Assembly (NCBI RefSeq): GCF_014698035.1 | Contig: NZ_JACJSF010000017.1 | Location: 62,001-126,000 of the forward strand | DNA: 64,000 nucleotides | Direction: 5' to 3' | Source: Desmonostoc muscorum FACHB-395 | Lineage (GTDB): Bacteria; Cyanobacteriota; Cyanobacteriia; Cyanobacteriales; Nostocaceae | Part shown: positions 53,118 to 62,638 of the stretch, piece after piece | Numbering within the stretch: the stretch's first letter is position 1 | Layout: each line of letters starts with the position of its first letter | The notes under the pieces: model-generated | What the model was told of the DNA's origin: nothing | What the model saw: the letters and a program-made list of their open reading frames with translations, nothing else | Databases searched by the model: none | Made by a program: the position numbers and the translations under genes

Positions 53118-55481
53118 ATGAGAATCTTGCTGATCGAAGATGACGAAGTTTTAGCGAGTGTTTTGTTGCAGTCTCTTACCCAACAACACTATGCTGTTGA
53201 AATAGCAGAAGACGGACAAATTGGTTGGGAATATGCCCAAGCTACGAACTACGACCTGATATTAACAGATGTGGGACTGCCGAAGCTGGATGGTATTACT
53301 TTATGCCAGCGCTTACGTTCTAATGGCTGTTCCACTCCTATTTTATTGATCACAGCAAAAGATGAAACTAGCGATCGCATTCGTGGACTCGATGCTGGAG
53401 CAGATGATTATCTAATTAAACCTTTAAATTTGAGAGAACTGCAAGCAAGAGTACGCGCTTTGCTACGTCGCGGCGATACTCCTCGTCCTCCAGTGCTAGA
53501 AGTTGGAGCATTGCGTTTAGATCCAAGTATTTGCGAGGTAACATACGACAATCAAGTTCTGGATTTGACACCTAAAGAATATAGTCTGCTGGAGATATTA
53601 CTGCGGAATCCATTGCGGGTTTTTAGTCGGGGAGATATTATCGAACATCTCTGGACTTTTGACGATCCACCCCAAGAAGAAACCGTGAAGTCTCATATTA
53701 AGGGGTTACGACACAAGTTGAAAGTAGTTGGAGCCGTAGACTGGATTGAAAACGTTTATGGTTTGGGATATCGCTTAAAATCCCAAAAAACTACTAGTAG
53801 TGGAAATAGCAAAAAAGAAATACCTCAAAAAAATCTAGTTCAAAATTCTTCCACAACCGATACATCTCCATCCGTTGAACAGCAGTTTAAGCAAGCAATG
53901 AATGGGCTGTGGAGTCAATACCAGGGGTTAATGACACAGCGAATGGAGGTATTGCAACAAGCAGCAGCAGAACTCTCTAGCGGCACACTAACTATAAAAT
54001 TACGTAATTCGGCTGAACGAGAAGCGCACAAGCTAGCTGGTGTTCTGGGAATGTTTGAGCAAGAAACAGGAACTCAAATAGCACGGAAAATTGAACAGAT
54101 TTTAGCCAAAGATGGAGAGTTATTAGCAGCCCAAAAACGCCGACTGATATCGCTGATACAAGAGTTAGGCGAATTGTTAAACTTAATGGCACAAAAGCTA
54201 GTAGATCAAACTGCTACCTCGATTGAGGAAGAGATAAGTTCTAAGTTACTGCTCATTGACCCTGATTTACAACTGGGTTCACAGTTGCAACAAGTAGCAT
54301 ATTCTATGGGAATGCGTTGGCAGCAAATAACAACGTTAGAAGGTGCAAAAAACTTCTTGCAAACCACATCACCAGATTTAGTAGTGCTAAATGTAGATGA
54401 GATCGGGCAGCGAGAGGAAACTTTAGCATTAATGTTGGACTTAGCAACATACACCCCTCCTATACCTGTTCTGGCACTTGCTGTCACCGATCAACTAGTG
54501 GATCGTGTAACTTTGGCTCAGTCTGGGGCGCGGGGTTTTCTTCTCAAGCCTGTCACAGCAAGTCAAGTTTGGGAAACTGCCTCTCAAATATTACAGTTTA
54601 CCCATTCTTTAAAAGTAAATGTATTAGTCGTTGATGATGACCCGCTTATTTTAGCAGCACTAGGCCCAATGTTAGAACCTTGGGGAATGCGAATCACCGG
54701 ATTGGACGATCCCCTACGTTTCTGGGAAGTATTACAATCTACTGCACCAGATTTGTTGATTTTGGATGTGGAAATGCCCCAAATTAGTGGTATAGAACTT
54801 TGCCAAGCAGTTCGCACAGATCCCCAATGGCAGGAATTGCCAATTGTCTTTCTGACGGCTCACCGAGAGATGGAAACGGTGCAGCAGGTGTTTGCTGCTG
54901 GGGGAGATGATTATGTGGTTAAACCTGTTGTCGGGGCAGAATTGCTGGCCAGGATTACCCATCGCTTAGAACGCAGCCGCCTACTCCAGTCGCTCTGTAC
55001 CAAAGATCCCTTAACGGGACTGGCAAATCAATTTCAGTCTAGCCGCGACTTACAGCGCCTAATAGCTCAAGCTGAAAAAAATCAGCAATCGGTTTGCTTA
55101 GTAATATTGAATATCAGCGATTTACGCCAAATTAATATCCAGTACGGCCATGAGGCTGGTAATCAAGTATTGCAACGATGGAGTCGTCTATTCCAATCAG
55201 CATTTTGCAGTGGCGAAATATTGGGCTATTGGGGTAACGGAGAATTTGTGGTGGGAGTTTCTGGATTTACTGAAACACAAGTGAGTGTAGACACAGAGCA
55301 GCTTGTCGTCAAACATCGCCTCAGTGAAATTTTAATTAAGCTTCGCCAGCAAGTATTTACAGCTTCAAATGGCGATCGCTTTCAGGTAACTTGTAACTTT
55401 GCTGTGGTTGAGTATCCTAATGATGGACTAAAGTTACAATCTCTATACCAAGTTGCTAATTCTATGCTGAAGCAGAGCTAG
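53118..55481 (+). CDS. Multi-domain response regulator: OmpR-type + Hpt + two receivers + degenerate GGDEF
   Basis: 787 residues in six modules: a receiver with phospho-acceptor Asp51 (LILTDVGLPKLDG, Lys in LIKPLNL); an OmpR-type winged helix (about 130-222); an Hpt domain with His304 in REAHKLAGVLGMF; a receiver-like domain at about 375-490 with Asn in place of Asp (VVLNVDEIG); a true receiver at about 498-615 (DLLILDVEMPQISG); and a C-terminal GGDEF fold (about 640-787) whose signature is GNGEF. The protein can bind DNA, pass phosphate internally, and probably does not make c-di-GMP. It lies upstream of the giant kinase, its likely partner. Confidence 0.85.
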   Translation: MRILLIEDDEVLASVLLQSLTQQHYAVEIAEDGQIGWEYAQATNYDLILTDVGLPKLDGITLCQRLRSNGCSTPILLITAKDETSDRIRGLDAGADDYLIKPLNLRELQARVRALLRRGDTPRPPVLEVGALRLDPSICEVTYDNQVLDLTPKEYSLLEILLRNPLRVFSRGDIIEHLWTFDDPPQEETVKSHIKGLRHKLKVVGAVDWIENVYGLGYRLKSQKTTSSGNSKKEIPQKNLVQNSSTTDTSPSVEQQFKQAMNGLWSQYQGLMTQRMEVLQQAAAELSSGTLTIKLRNSAEREAHKLAGVLGMFEQETGTQIARKIEQILAKDGELLAAQKRRLISLIQELGELLNLMAQKLVDQTATSIEEEISSKLLLIDPDLQLGSQLQQVAYSMGMRWQQITTLEGAKNFLQTTSPDLVVLNVDEIGQREETLALMLDLATYTPPIPVLALAVTDQLVDRVTLAQSGARGFLLKPVTASQVWETASQILQFTHSLKVNVLVVDDDPLILAALGPMLEPWGMRITGLDDPLRFWEVLQSTAPDLLILDVEMPQISGIELCQAVRTDPQWQELPIVFLTAHREMETVQQVFAAGGDDYVVKPVVGAELLARITHRLERSRLLQSLCTKDPLTGLANQFQSSRDLQRLIAQAEKNQQSVCLVILNISDLRQINIQYGHEAGNQVLQRWSRLFQSAFCSGEILGYWGNGEFVVGVSGFTETQVSVDTEQLVVKHRLSEILIKLRQQVFTASNGDRFQVTCNFAVVEYPNDGLKLQSLYQVANSMLKQS

Positions 55482-55557
55482 AAGGCAATAGGCAATAGGA
55501 AAGAAGGCTTTTTGAGTATTGGGTAAAGGATGTATTCAAAAACTTTCCCCTTTAACC

Positions 55558-55670
55558 CAATACGGTTCAGTTAAGGCTAAAACTCTCTTACCAAAGTCAT
55601 TTTTTTTTACGAACCGCCAAGGCGCAGAGAACGCAAAGAGAAGAAAGAGATGCTTAACTGAACTGTATTG
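55558..55670. mobile_element. 113-bp MITE-like element with 18-bp inverted ends
   Basis: CAATACGGTTCAGTTAAG (55558-55575) and CTTAACTGAACTGTATTG (55653-55670) match with a single mismatch. The interior is an AT/purine-rich stretch including CGCAGAGAACGCAAAGAG. The rest of the spacer (55482-55828) has nothing gene-like. The same end family bounds 8747-8884. Confidence 0.65.
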
Positions 55671-55828
55671 CCCTTTAATCCTCAATGATGTTGATAACCG
55701 TATTCATGCTGTAACATTTAAAGACAGTATGTAGTTTTGCTATGGTTAAATATCTTAACGATCAACTATAGATACAATCACTATACCAAGTTGTTCTATC
55801 TATACCAGGAGACATTAAGGAGTGGGTG

Positions 55829-58800
55829 ATGAGCGCTAAACAATTGGAGCAGGTGAAGCAATTGCAAGCTACCCTCACCAAGATGGAAGTAACATTAGGT
55901 GCGATCGCTGATGCTGTAGTCTGGGTAGGAGAAGACCGACGCATTGAATGGTGCAATTCTCATTTTGAATCTCTGGTAAATCAACCCCACGGCAATATCT
56001 GCGGCGCAAAATTAACTGACTTACTACCCTTAGCACAAGCAGGACAGCCAGCCTATCCTGATGTGCAGATACTCAATGGGGAGTATGAAACAGTAAATTA
56101 TCAGTACCAGCAGAGTGAGCGAACTTTAACACTACAAATTTCTGGTAGCTGTACCGAACTGACTGACGATCGATGTGCAATACTGGTGATTCGGGATATC
56201 ACGCTAGCGAAACAAACTCAAGAATCTTTGCAAGAGATTGAAGAGCGATTGCAGACATTAATTAATGCTACACCCGATATTATCTGTTTAAAGGACGGCG
56301 AGGGAAAATGGTTGCTGTCAAACCAGGCTAACCTGGAATTTTTAGAGATACAAGGGGTTGATTATCAAGGTAAAACAGACTCCGAACTGGCAGAATTTAG
56401 CAATTTTTATCACGATGCTTTACTCAACTGCAACGAAACAGATGAACAAGCTTGGCAGTTGGGATGTGTGCATCGGGTAGAAGAAATTATACCTCGACCT
56501 GATGGGACAGTCAGCAGTGTCGATATGATTAAAGCTCCCCTATTTCACCAGGATGGTAGACGCAAGGCTCTGGTGGTTTTAGGAAGGGATTTGAGCGATC
56601 GCAAACAAACTCAAGTAGCCTTAGAAAACTCTTTGTCTTTGTTAAGCGCTATCTTTGAATCGATTCAAGACGGTATCTTAGTAGTTGATAGTTTAAGTAA
56701 TATTACTACTCATAACCAAAAGTTCTTAGAAATGTGGTCAATTCCACCAGAACTTTTGACAGAACCAGATCATCCTCAGCGGCTGGCGTATTTGGCAAAC
56801 CAGCTAAAAGACCCCGATACGTTTTTGCAACGAGTCCGAGAATTGTATTCACAGCCGGAAGTAGTTAGTTATGATTGCTTAGAACTACAAGATGGTAGGA
56901 TATTTGAGCGATACTCCTGTCCTCAGCGCATTGGCGAAGAGATTATTGGTAGAGTGTGGACTTTCCGCGATATTACCCAACGCCAAAGGTCAGAAGAAGC
57001 ATTAAGGCAAAGTGAGTTGCAATATCGCACCATTTTTGAAGCAATCAATGATGGACTATTTATTACTGATATAGAAACTGAAAAAGTCGCTGAAGTTAAT
57101 CCTGCGGCTTGTCAAATGCACGGTTATTCTTATGAAGAATTTCTCACTTTACATCCATCTGTCTATATTCACCCAAACTCACATTCAGTTTTTCTAAAAT
57201 TTCTGGAAACAACGCGATCTGGTGAGCAATTTTATGGACAAGCAGTTGATATCTGCAAAGATGGTACTTTAATAGATGTGGAAGTCAAAGGAACGACTTG
57301 CATTTACAACGGTAAGCCACACATATTGGCAGTGGTGCGCGATATTAGTGACCGTAAACGTACTGAAGAAGCCTTACGACAAAGCGAAGTCCAGTATCGA
57401 GATTTGGTGCAAACAGCCAACTGTATTATTCTGCGTTGGGACAGTAACGGTGACATTATATTTTTAAATGACTACGGTCAAAGGCTTTTTGGCTTCGATT
57501 TAGATGAAATTATCGGGCGTAATGTCATCGGCACAATTGTTCCAGAAACCGAAACTTCTGGGCGCGACTTACAAACATTAATGGTTGATATTTGTCAACA
57601 CCCAGAAAACTATTTATTCAATGAAAATGAGAACTTATGCAAAAATGGCGATCGCGTCTGGATAGTCTGGGCAAATAAACCCATATTAGATGCACAAGGA
57701 AACTTAATCGAAATTCTTTCAGTAGGCACTGATGCCACAGAACGCAAACGCGCTCAAGCAGCCCTCCAGCAAAGCGAGTTAAAGTTCCGTAGCATCGTTG
57801 AAAATGCTAATGACCTGATATTTGTCCTTAACCTAGATGGAATCTTTACCTATCATTCGCCTAATGTTACCTCAATTATGGGATACAGCCTAGAGGAAAT
57901 AGAAGGTCATTCTGTGGCGGAGTTTACCAAACCGGAAGATTTAGCAACTAGCGCCGCAGCATTACAAAGGGCTGCCACTGGAGAAAAACTGACTGATATT
58001 GAGGTGCGATTAAGACACAAAAATGGCAACTGGCGATGGTTCAACTTTAATACTTCGACAATTAATTCTGAGAGTGGCACATTTGCTATTTTGGGTGTAG
58101 GGCGTGACATTACAGAACGCAAGCAAGCAGAAGAAGCTTTGCGGCGTAGTGAAATGAAATACCGCAATATCTTTGAAAATTCTCAAGTGGGTATTTTCCG
58201 CACTCGGCAACAAGATGGATTGATTATCGAGGCTAATCAACGCGGTGCCGATATTTTAGGTTTTGCCTCTGCTGCTGACTTGATTGGCAAGTTTTTCACA
58301 ACTGACTTATATGCTAATCCAGGCGATCGCACGCGGATGTTAGCAGAGTTAGAAAAAGACGGTGAAGTTCGTAATTTTGAAGTAGCACTACAGCGACTCG
58401 ATGGTTCGGTTGTTTGGTTACTGTTGTCACTCCGTCTCAACGCCGAAGAATCCTGTTTAGATTCCGTTTTTACAGATATTAGCGATCGCAAACAACAAGA
58501 ACAGGCTTTACGCTTAATTGTTGAGGGTACAGCAGCAAAAACAGGTAATGAATTCTTCAATTCCTGCGTTCGTTACCTGGCTGAAGTATTGCAAGTTCAA
58601 TATGCCCTAGTCACTGAGTTTGATGATGAGCGGAAAACTAAAGTCCGCACTTTGGCATTTTGGTCTTGCGGGGCGATTAACGAAAATTTGGAATACCATT
58701 TGCACGGCACTCCTTGTCAACATACCTTGGAAGGCAATATGTGCCACTACCCCCAAAGAGTGCAAGCTGCTTTCCCTGAAGATGCAGATTTAGTGAGGAT

Positions 58801-61426
58801 GAATGCCGAAAGTTTTTTTGGCGTTCCTCTCACCAGTTCCTCTGGGGAAATCATTGGACATCTAGCAGTGATAGATGTCAAACCAATGAAGCACGATCCG
58901 GGACGGGAACTGATTATCAAAATCTTTGCAGCCCGTGCCGGTGCCGAATTAGAACGCAAACAAGCAGAAGCAGCCCTACAAGAAAGCGAGTTAAAGTTTC
59001 GCACTATCGTTGAAAAGGTCAATGATGTGCTGTTTGCGATCAGTCCTGATGGGGTTTTCAACTATATTTCCCCTAATATTTTGAATACTACCGGATTTGC
59101 CCCCAGCGAAATGGAGGGTAATTCTTTGGGATTATTTACTCATCCTGACGATGTGCAAAAATGTCAAGAAGTCGCCCAAACTATCTTCGCAACCGGTGAA
59201 GGAATTTCTGGTACTGAGTACCGCGCCAAACATCGCACTAAGGGCTGGGTTTGGCTAACTTCTAATGCAGTCCGCACACAAGATGCCCAAGGTAACTTCC
59301 AGATTGTGGGTGTAGCGCGTGATATTAGCGATCGCAAACAAGCAGAAGCCGCCCTGCAACGTCGGACTCAAGCAGAAAGTTTACTCAGTAGCATTTCTCG
59401 CCAATTTATTGATCAAAATTTAGAAACAGCAATTAATTTTACACTCCAAGCGATCGCTCAGTTTATTAGTGCCGAACACAGTTGCATCTTTGAATTATCC
59501 GAAGATCAAAGGCGATTTGACCTGATTCATGAATGGTGTGGCGAAGGTGTCCAGCCATTGATTGATGTTGCCAAAGGATCGCCTATTGAAAGTTTTCCCT
59601 ATTTCTATACTCCGATCCTGCGTGGCAATCATATACAAATCCCTTCCGTGGCAGAATTGCCGCCTGATACAGCAGAGAGAAAGCTATTTGAGGGAATGTC
59701 ATTTCAGTCTGTAGTTGCTGTACCCATGCTTCATTCTGGCAAAGTAGTTGGATTTGTCGGTACAGCGATGATTCACTTGTGTAAAGCCTGGAGTCAAGAA
59801 GATATTAATCTATTGAAGTTGGTAGGTGAAATAATTGCGATCGGTCGAGCCAGACATCAAGCAGAAGAAGCGCTGAGAATTGCCAAAGAAGCAGCCGAAA
59901 CTGCCAACCAAGCTAAAAGTGCTTTCCTCGCTAATATGAGCCACGAACTCCGCACGCCTCTCAATGCCATCCTGGGTTTTTCTCAGTTAATGGAACGAGA
60001 TGCTAGCCTCAACTCAAACCAACGTGAATCTTTAGCAACCATTAACCGCAGTGGCGAACACTTGCTCAACCTGATTAACGATGTCCTGGAAATGTCCAAA
60101 ATTGAGGCTGGACAAATCATTTTCACCCCTGAAGACTTCGACCTTTATCTGCTGTTGCAAACATTACAAGAAATGTTTCAGGTAAAGGCACAAACAAAGC
60201 AATTATTCCTCAGATTTGAAATTGCTCCCAATCTTCCCCGTTATATCCAGACAGATGAGGGAAAACTCCGCCAAGTTCTCATTAACCTTTTGGGTAACGC
60301 CGTCAAGTTTACTCAAACAGGGGGAGTAACGTTGCGAGTGAGCTTAGGGAGCGGGGAGCAGGGGAGCAGGGGAGCAGGGGAGCAGGGGAGCAGGGGAGAA
60401 GTTGCAGTAAGTCTTTCCCCTCTGCCCCTCTGCCCCTCTGCCCCTCTGCCCCTCTGCCCCTCTGCCTCTTCCCCATTCCTTCACTTTGAAGTCGAAGACA
60501 CTGGACGGGGAATAGCACCAGAAGAAATGAATAACTTGTTTCAGCCTTTTGTTCAGACAACAAGTGGTATCCAAACCAAGGAAGGAACTGGACTAGGACT
60601 GACAATCAGCCGTCAATTTGTGCGGTTGCTGGGTGGTGATATTTACTTAACTAGTAGTCCTGGACAAGGATCTATTTTTAGCTTTGACATCCAAGTAAAT
60701 TTAGCCGCAGCATTGAAAGTTTCACCAAGGTTGAATAAGGGACGTGTCATCGAGCTAGCAGCAGGCCAACCCTCTTACCGGATTCTGGTAGTGGATGACC
60801 GTAAAGAAAACCGCGATTTAATTGTGCAACTTCTTGGTAGCATTGGCTTTGAAATTAAGGCTGCGAATAATGGACAAGAAGCGATCGCAATGTGGCAAAC
60901 TTGGCAGCCTCATCTTATTTGGATGGATATGCGGATGCCTGTAATGAACGGCTACGATGCAACTAAAGAGATTAGAGCCAGGGAAAGAAATACAAATACA
61001 AATCACCACACTGTAATTATTGCCTTAACTGCCAGTGCTTTTGAAGAACAACAAGCGAGTATCTTAGCCGCAGGTTGCAACGACTTGGTTCGTAAGCCAT
61101 TTCGTGAGCAGGTAATTTTTGAAAAGATAGCTGAATATTTGCAGGTGCGCTATATCTGTACAGAAGAAAGCAGTGAAGATGCAACAGACAACAACCTAAA
61201 GAATATTCAATTTTCCATTTTGGATCTTCGCTCTGCAATTACCATTATGCCTGCCCAATGGATAACAGAACTTAATCAGGCAGCCGTTGAAGTCGATGCC
61301 GAAAGGATTTTCCAACTAATTGAGCAAATTCCACCAACACATTCTACTTTGGCAGAAAAATTGACAAATTTAGTCCGAAGTTTTTGCTTCGATGAAATTA
61401 TTGATGTAACGGAAGAAAAATTGTAA
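55829..61426 (+). CDS. Giant multi-PAS/GAF hybrid sensor histidine kinase
   Basis: 1,865 residues from ATG 55829, with AAGGAG spaced 6 bases (GTG 55826 is too close). Order: about seven PAS domains (1-890, each followed by an E/Q-rich D..DRK or ERK linker), a GAF-like domain with CGAINENLEYHLHGTPC (about 905-1045), another PAS (about 1055-1170), and a second GAF (about 1180-1350). The HisKA domain has His1372 in NMSHELRTPLNA, the HATPase has N, G1 DTGRGI and G2 GTGLGLT boxes, and the C-terminal receiver has Asp1700 (WMDMRMPVMNG). No transmembrane segment is seen, so it is a soluble sensor. A repeat-coded insertion lies inside the ATPase domain (listed separately). Confidence 0.9.
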   Translation: MSAKQLEQVKQLQATLTKMEVTLGAIADAVVWVGEDRRIEWCNSHFESLVNQPHGNICGAKLTDLLPLAQAGQPAYPDVQILNGEYETVNYQYQQSERTLTLQISGSCTELTDDRCAILVIRDITLAKQTQESLQEIEERLQTLINATPDIICLKDGEGKWLLSNQANLEFLEIQGVDYQGKTDSELAEFSNFYHDALLNCNETDEQAWQLGCVHRVEEIIPRPDGTVSSVDMIKAPLFHQDGRRKALVVLGRDLSDRKQTQVALENSLSLLSAIFESIQDGILVVDSLSNITTHNQKFLEMWSIPPELLTEPDHPQRLAYLANQLKDPDTFLQRVRELYSQPEVVSYDCLELQDGRIFERYSCPQRIGEEIIGRVWTFRDITQRQRSEEALRQSELQYRTIFEAINDGLFITDIETEKVAEVNPAACQMHGYSYEEFLTLHPSVYIHPNSHSVFLKFLETTRSGEQFYGQAVDICKDGTLIDVEVKGTTCIYNGKPHILAVVRDISDRKRTEEALRQSEVQYRDLVQTANCIILRWDSNGDIIFLNDYGQRLFGFDLDEIIGRNVIGTIVPETETSGRDLQTLMVDICQHPENYLFNENENLCKNGDRVWIVWANKPILDAQGNLIEILSVGTDATERKRAQAALQQSELKFRSIVENANDLIFVLNLDGIFTYHSPNVTSIMGYSLEEIEGHSVAEFTKPEDLATSAAALQRAATGEKLTDIEVRLRHKNGNWRWFNFNTSTINSESGTFAILGVGRDITERKQAEEALRRSEMKYRNIFENSQVGIFRTRQQDGLIIEANQRGADILGFASAADLIGKFFTTDLYANPGDRTRMLAELEKDGEVRNFEVALQRLDGSVVWLLLSLRLNAEESCLDSVFTDISDRKQQEQALRLIVEGTAAKTGNEFFNSCVRYLAEVLQVQYALVTEFDDERKTKVRTLAFWSCGAINENLEYHLHGTPCQHTLEGNMCHYPQRVQAAFPEDADLVRMNAESFFGVPLTSSSGEIIGHLAVIDVKPMKHDPGRELIIKIFAARAGAELERKQAEAALQESELKFRTIVEKVNDVLFAISPDGVFNYISPNILNTTGFAPSEMEGNSLGLFTHPDDVQKCQEVAQTIFATGEGISGTEYRAKHRTKGWVWLTSNAVRTQDAQGNFQIVGVARDISDRKQAEAALQRRTQAESLLSSISRQFIDQNLETAINFTLQAIAQFISAEHSCIFELSEDQRRFDLIHEWCGEGVQPLIDVAKGSPIESFPYFYTPILRGNHIQIPSVAELPPDTAERKLFEGMSFQSVVAVPMLHSGKVVGFVGTAMIHLCKAWSQEDINLLKLVGEIIAIGRARHQAEEALRIAKEAAETANQAKSAFLANMSHELRTPLNAILGFSQLMERDASLNSNQRESLATINRSGEHLLNLINDVLEMSKIEAGQIIFTPEDFDLYLLLQTLQEMFQVKAQTKQLFLRFEIAPNLPRYIQTDEGKLRQVLINLLGNAVKFTQTGGVTLRVSLGSGEQGSRGAGEQGSRGEVAVSLSPLPLCPSAPLPLCPSASSPFLHFEVEDTGRGIAPEEMNNLFQPFVQTTSGIQTKEGTGLGLTISRQFVRLLGGDIYLTSSPGQGSIFSFDIQVNLAAALKVSPRLNKGRVIELAAGQPSYRILVVDDRKENRDLIVQLLGSIGFEIKAANNGQEAIAMWQTWQPHLIWMDMRMPVMNGYDATKEIRARERNTNTNHHTVIIALTASAFEEQQASILAAGCNDLVRKPFREQVIFEKIAEYLQVRYICTEESSEDATDNNLKNIQFSILDLRSAITIMPAQWITELNQAAVEVDAERIFQLIEQIPPTHSTLAEKLTNLVRSFCFDEIIDVTEEKL
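60350..60475 (+). repeat. In-frame 8-mer repeat block inside the kinase ATPase domain
   Basis: AGCAGGGG repeated five times, then, after about 20 bases, TCTGCCCC repeated six times; the two halves are inverted relatives. Together they encode a Gly/Glu/Gln-rich then Pro/Leu/Ser/Cys-rich loop of about 42 residues between the N-box helix strand (GVTLRVS) and HFEVEDTGRGI. The frame is preserved. Confidence 0.8.
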
Positions 61427-61674
61427 CTGAGTCAACTTAACGTTAAATGAGCGGCTAGAAACCGCAGCTATACGAGGCTTTACCCACGGAGGTGGGTTTC
61501 AAACACTCAATTTTCGCCTGTTAATATTTTCTTTGATTGTGCGATCGCATATTTGATAAGTAAAACCAAATTTGTATTAAATAAATTAATTTGTTAATTA
61601 TAAAAAGTTATTGAATGATAAATTAAAAAGAAGTTTTAGTTAACAAAACTCTTTTTTGACTTATTAATTAACAA
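61427..61674. other. AT-rich spacer after the kinase, with a terminator-like hairpin
   Basis: GCGG..CCGC (61451-61465) and ACCCAC-GGAG-GTGGGT (61482-61497) are two hairpins within 75 bases of the kinase stop; the second is followed by TT only. The remainder to 61674 is very AT-rich with no coding sense. Confidence 0.5.
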
Positions 61675-61821
61675 GTTTTAGTGACTACAACTCCTTCTGG
61701 AGTTACTAACGAAAAAGTTTTAGTGACTATAACTCCTTCTGGAGTTACTAACAGAGAAGTTTTAGTAACTACAACTCCTTCTGGAGTTACTAACGAAGAA
61801 GTTTTAGTAACTACAACTTCT
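61675..61821 (+). repeat. 42-bp tandem array with internal hairpin AACTCC-TTCT-GGAGTT
   Basis: Three full 42-base units at 61675, 61717 and 61759 and a partial fourth at 61801. Each contains the hairpin AACTCCTTCTGGAGTT. A GTG-started frame of 83 codons (61681-61932) runs through it with a 14-residue repeat (TTTPSGVTNEKVLV) but ends in translated dispersed repeat (GACGCTCTCTACGAGACGCT), so translation is doubtful. Confidence 0.85.
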
Positions 61822-61974
61822 TTGAATAAACGAATTCAAGAGTCAGAATCAAGACGCGACGCTCTCTACGAGACGCTGCGCGAACGTATACTCGCTAACG
61901 CTATCCACCAGTTGTACAGAATACCCAACTGAATTATGACTCCTGACTCCTGAATTCTGTTCGATAGATATTTA

Positions 61975-62457
61975 TCAAGTTGTTGCTAAAGCAGGTTCTG
62001 CCACAAAATATTTCAGATTTTCTTGCTGAGTGGCAAATTTCAAATATTGAGATGCCATTTCTGGTGTTAGCAATTCAATCATCAATCTGTTTTCCACCCA
62101 AAACTCAATCACATCAAAGAAAGAATCGCGGTTACAGCGCACTACACGCCAATCTTCACGGACACCGATTTGTTCAATTTCTTTTTGGCTGATGGGTACA
62201 GAAATAGCTGCATGAATATCTGTATACATAGAGGTAATTGCAGTACGGGCAAATACGCATTCTTCATCATCTTCACCAGGTTCAATTTGAGAGCCTAAAG
62301 GATAGAGTTCAATGGCTGTACCATATTCATCAAAAGGTATAACCATATAGCTTCCAGGGTTAGGAGGAAATGGAACAGCTTGTGCTTTTAAGATTTCCGC
62401 TAGAACTTGAGCAACATGGCTAGGGTTTTTAACAGCAATTGAAATATGGTGAATCAT
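61975..62457 (-). CDS. VOC-like small protein conserved in cyanobacteria
   Basis: 160 residues. The start IHHISIAVKNPSHVAQVLAEIL, the block GSYMVIPFDEYGTAIELYPLGSQ, and the later pairing of TDIHAAISV with VIEFWVENRLMIELL suggest a glyoxalase-like fold in a degenerate form. No obvious complete metal site is seen (one His in the first motif, acidic residues in the others). Enzymatic role uncertain. It reads towards the 42-bp array. Confidence 0.6.
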   Translation of the reverse strand: MIHHISIAVKNPSHVAQVLAEILKAQAVPFPPNPGSYMVIPFDEYGTAIELYPLGSQIEPGEDDEECVFARTAITSMYTDIHAAISVPISQKEIEQIGVREDWRVVRCNRDSFFDVIEFWVENRLMIELLTPEMASQYLKFATQQENLKYFVAEPALATT

Positions 62458-62566
62458 GGGATAACCTCAGTTCGATATTTTATAGATTACAAAGCAATCG
62501 GGGAGAACTAGGGGAGAGAAAAAATGGATAATCCAAGATGTATTGCAATAGGGTTCGGTTAAAGCA

Positions 62567-62618
62567 AGAGACGCGAAATTAGACTGGGCTGGGCTTCGCT
62601 ACTCGCTTTCGCGTCTCT
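62567..62618. repeat. 12-bp inverted repeat AGAGACGCGAAA / TTTCGCGTCTCT
   Basis: Perfect 12-bp arms around 28 bases. It is located between the stop of the secreted protein gene and the VOC-like start, so it may act as a terminator on the minus strand. It resembles the AGAGACGCGATT palindrome inside the DUF3685 gene. Confidence 0.6.
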
Positions 62619-62638
62619 ACATTCTTTTTAAACAATAT

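Noticed and set aside
61681-61932. 83-codon GTG frame through the 42-bp array as a gene
   Set aside because: No ribosome binding site, and its second half is a dispersed non-coding repeat; kept only as a repeat and a finding.
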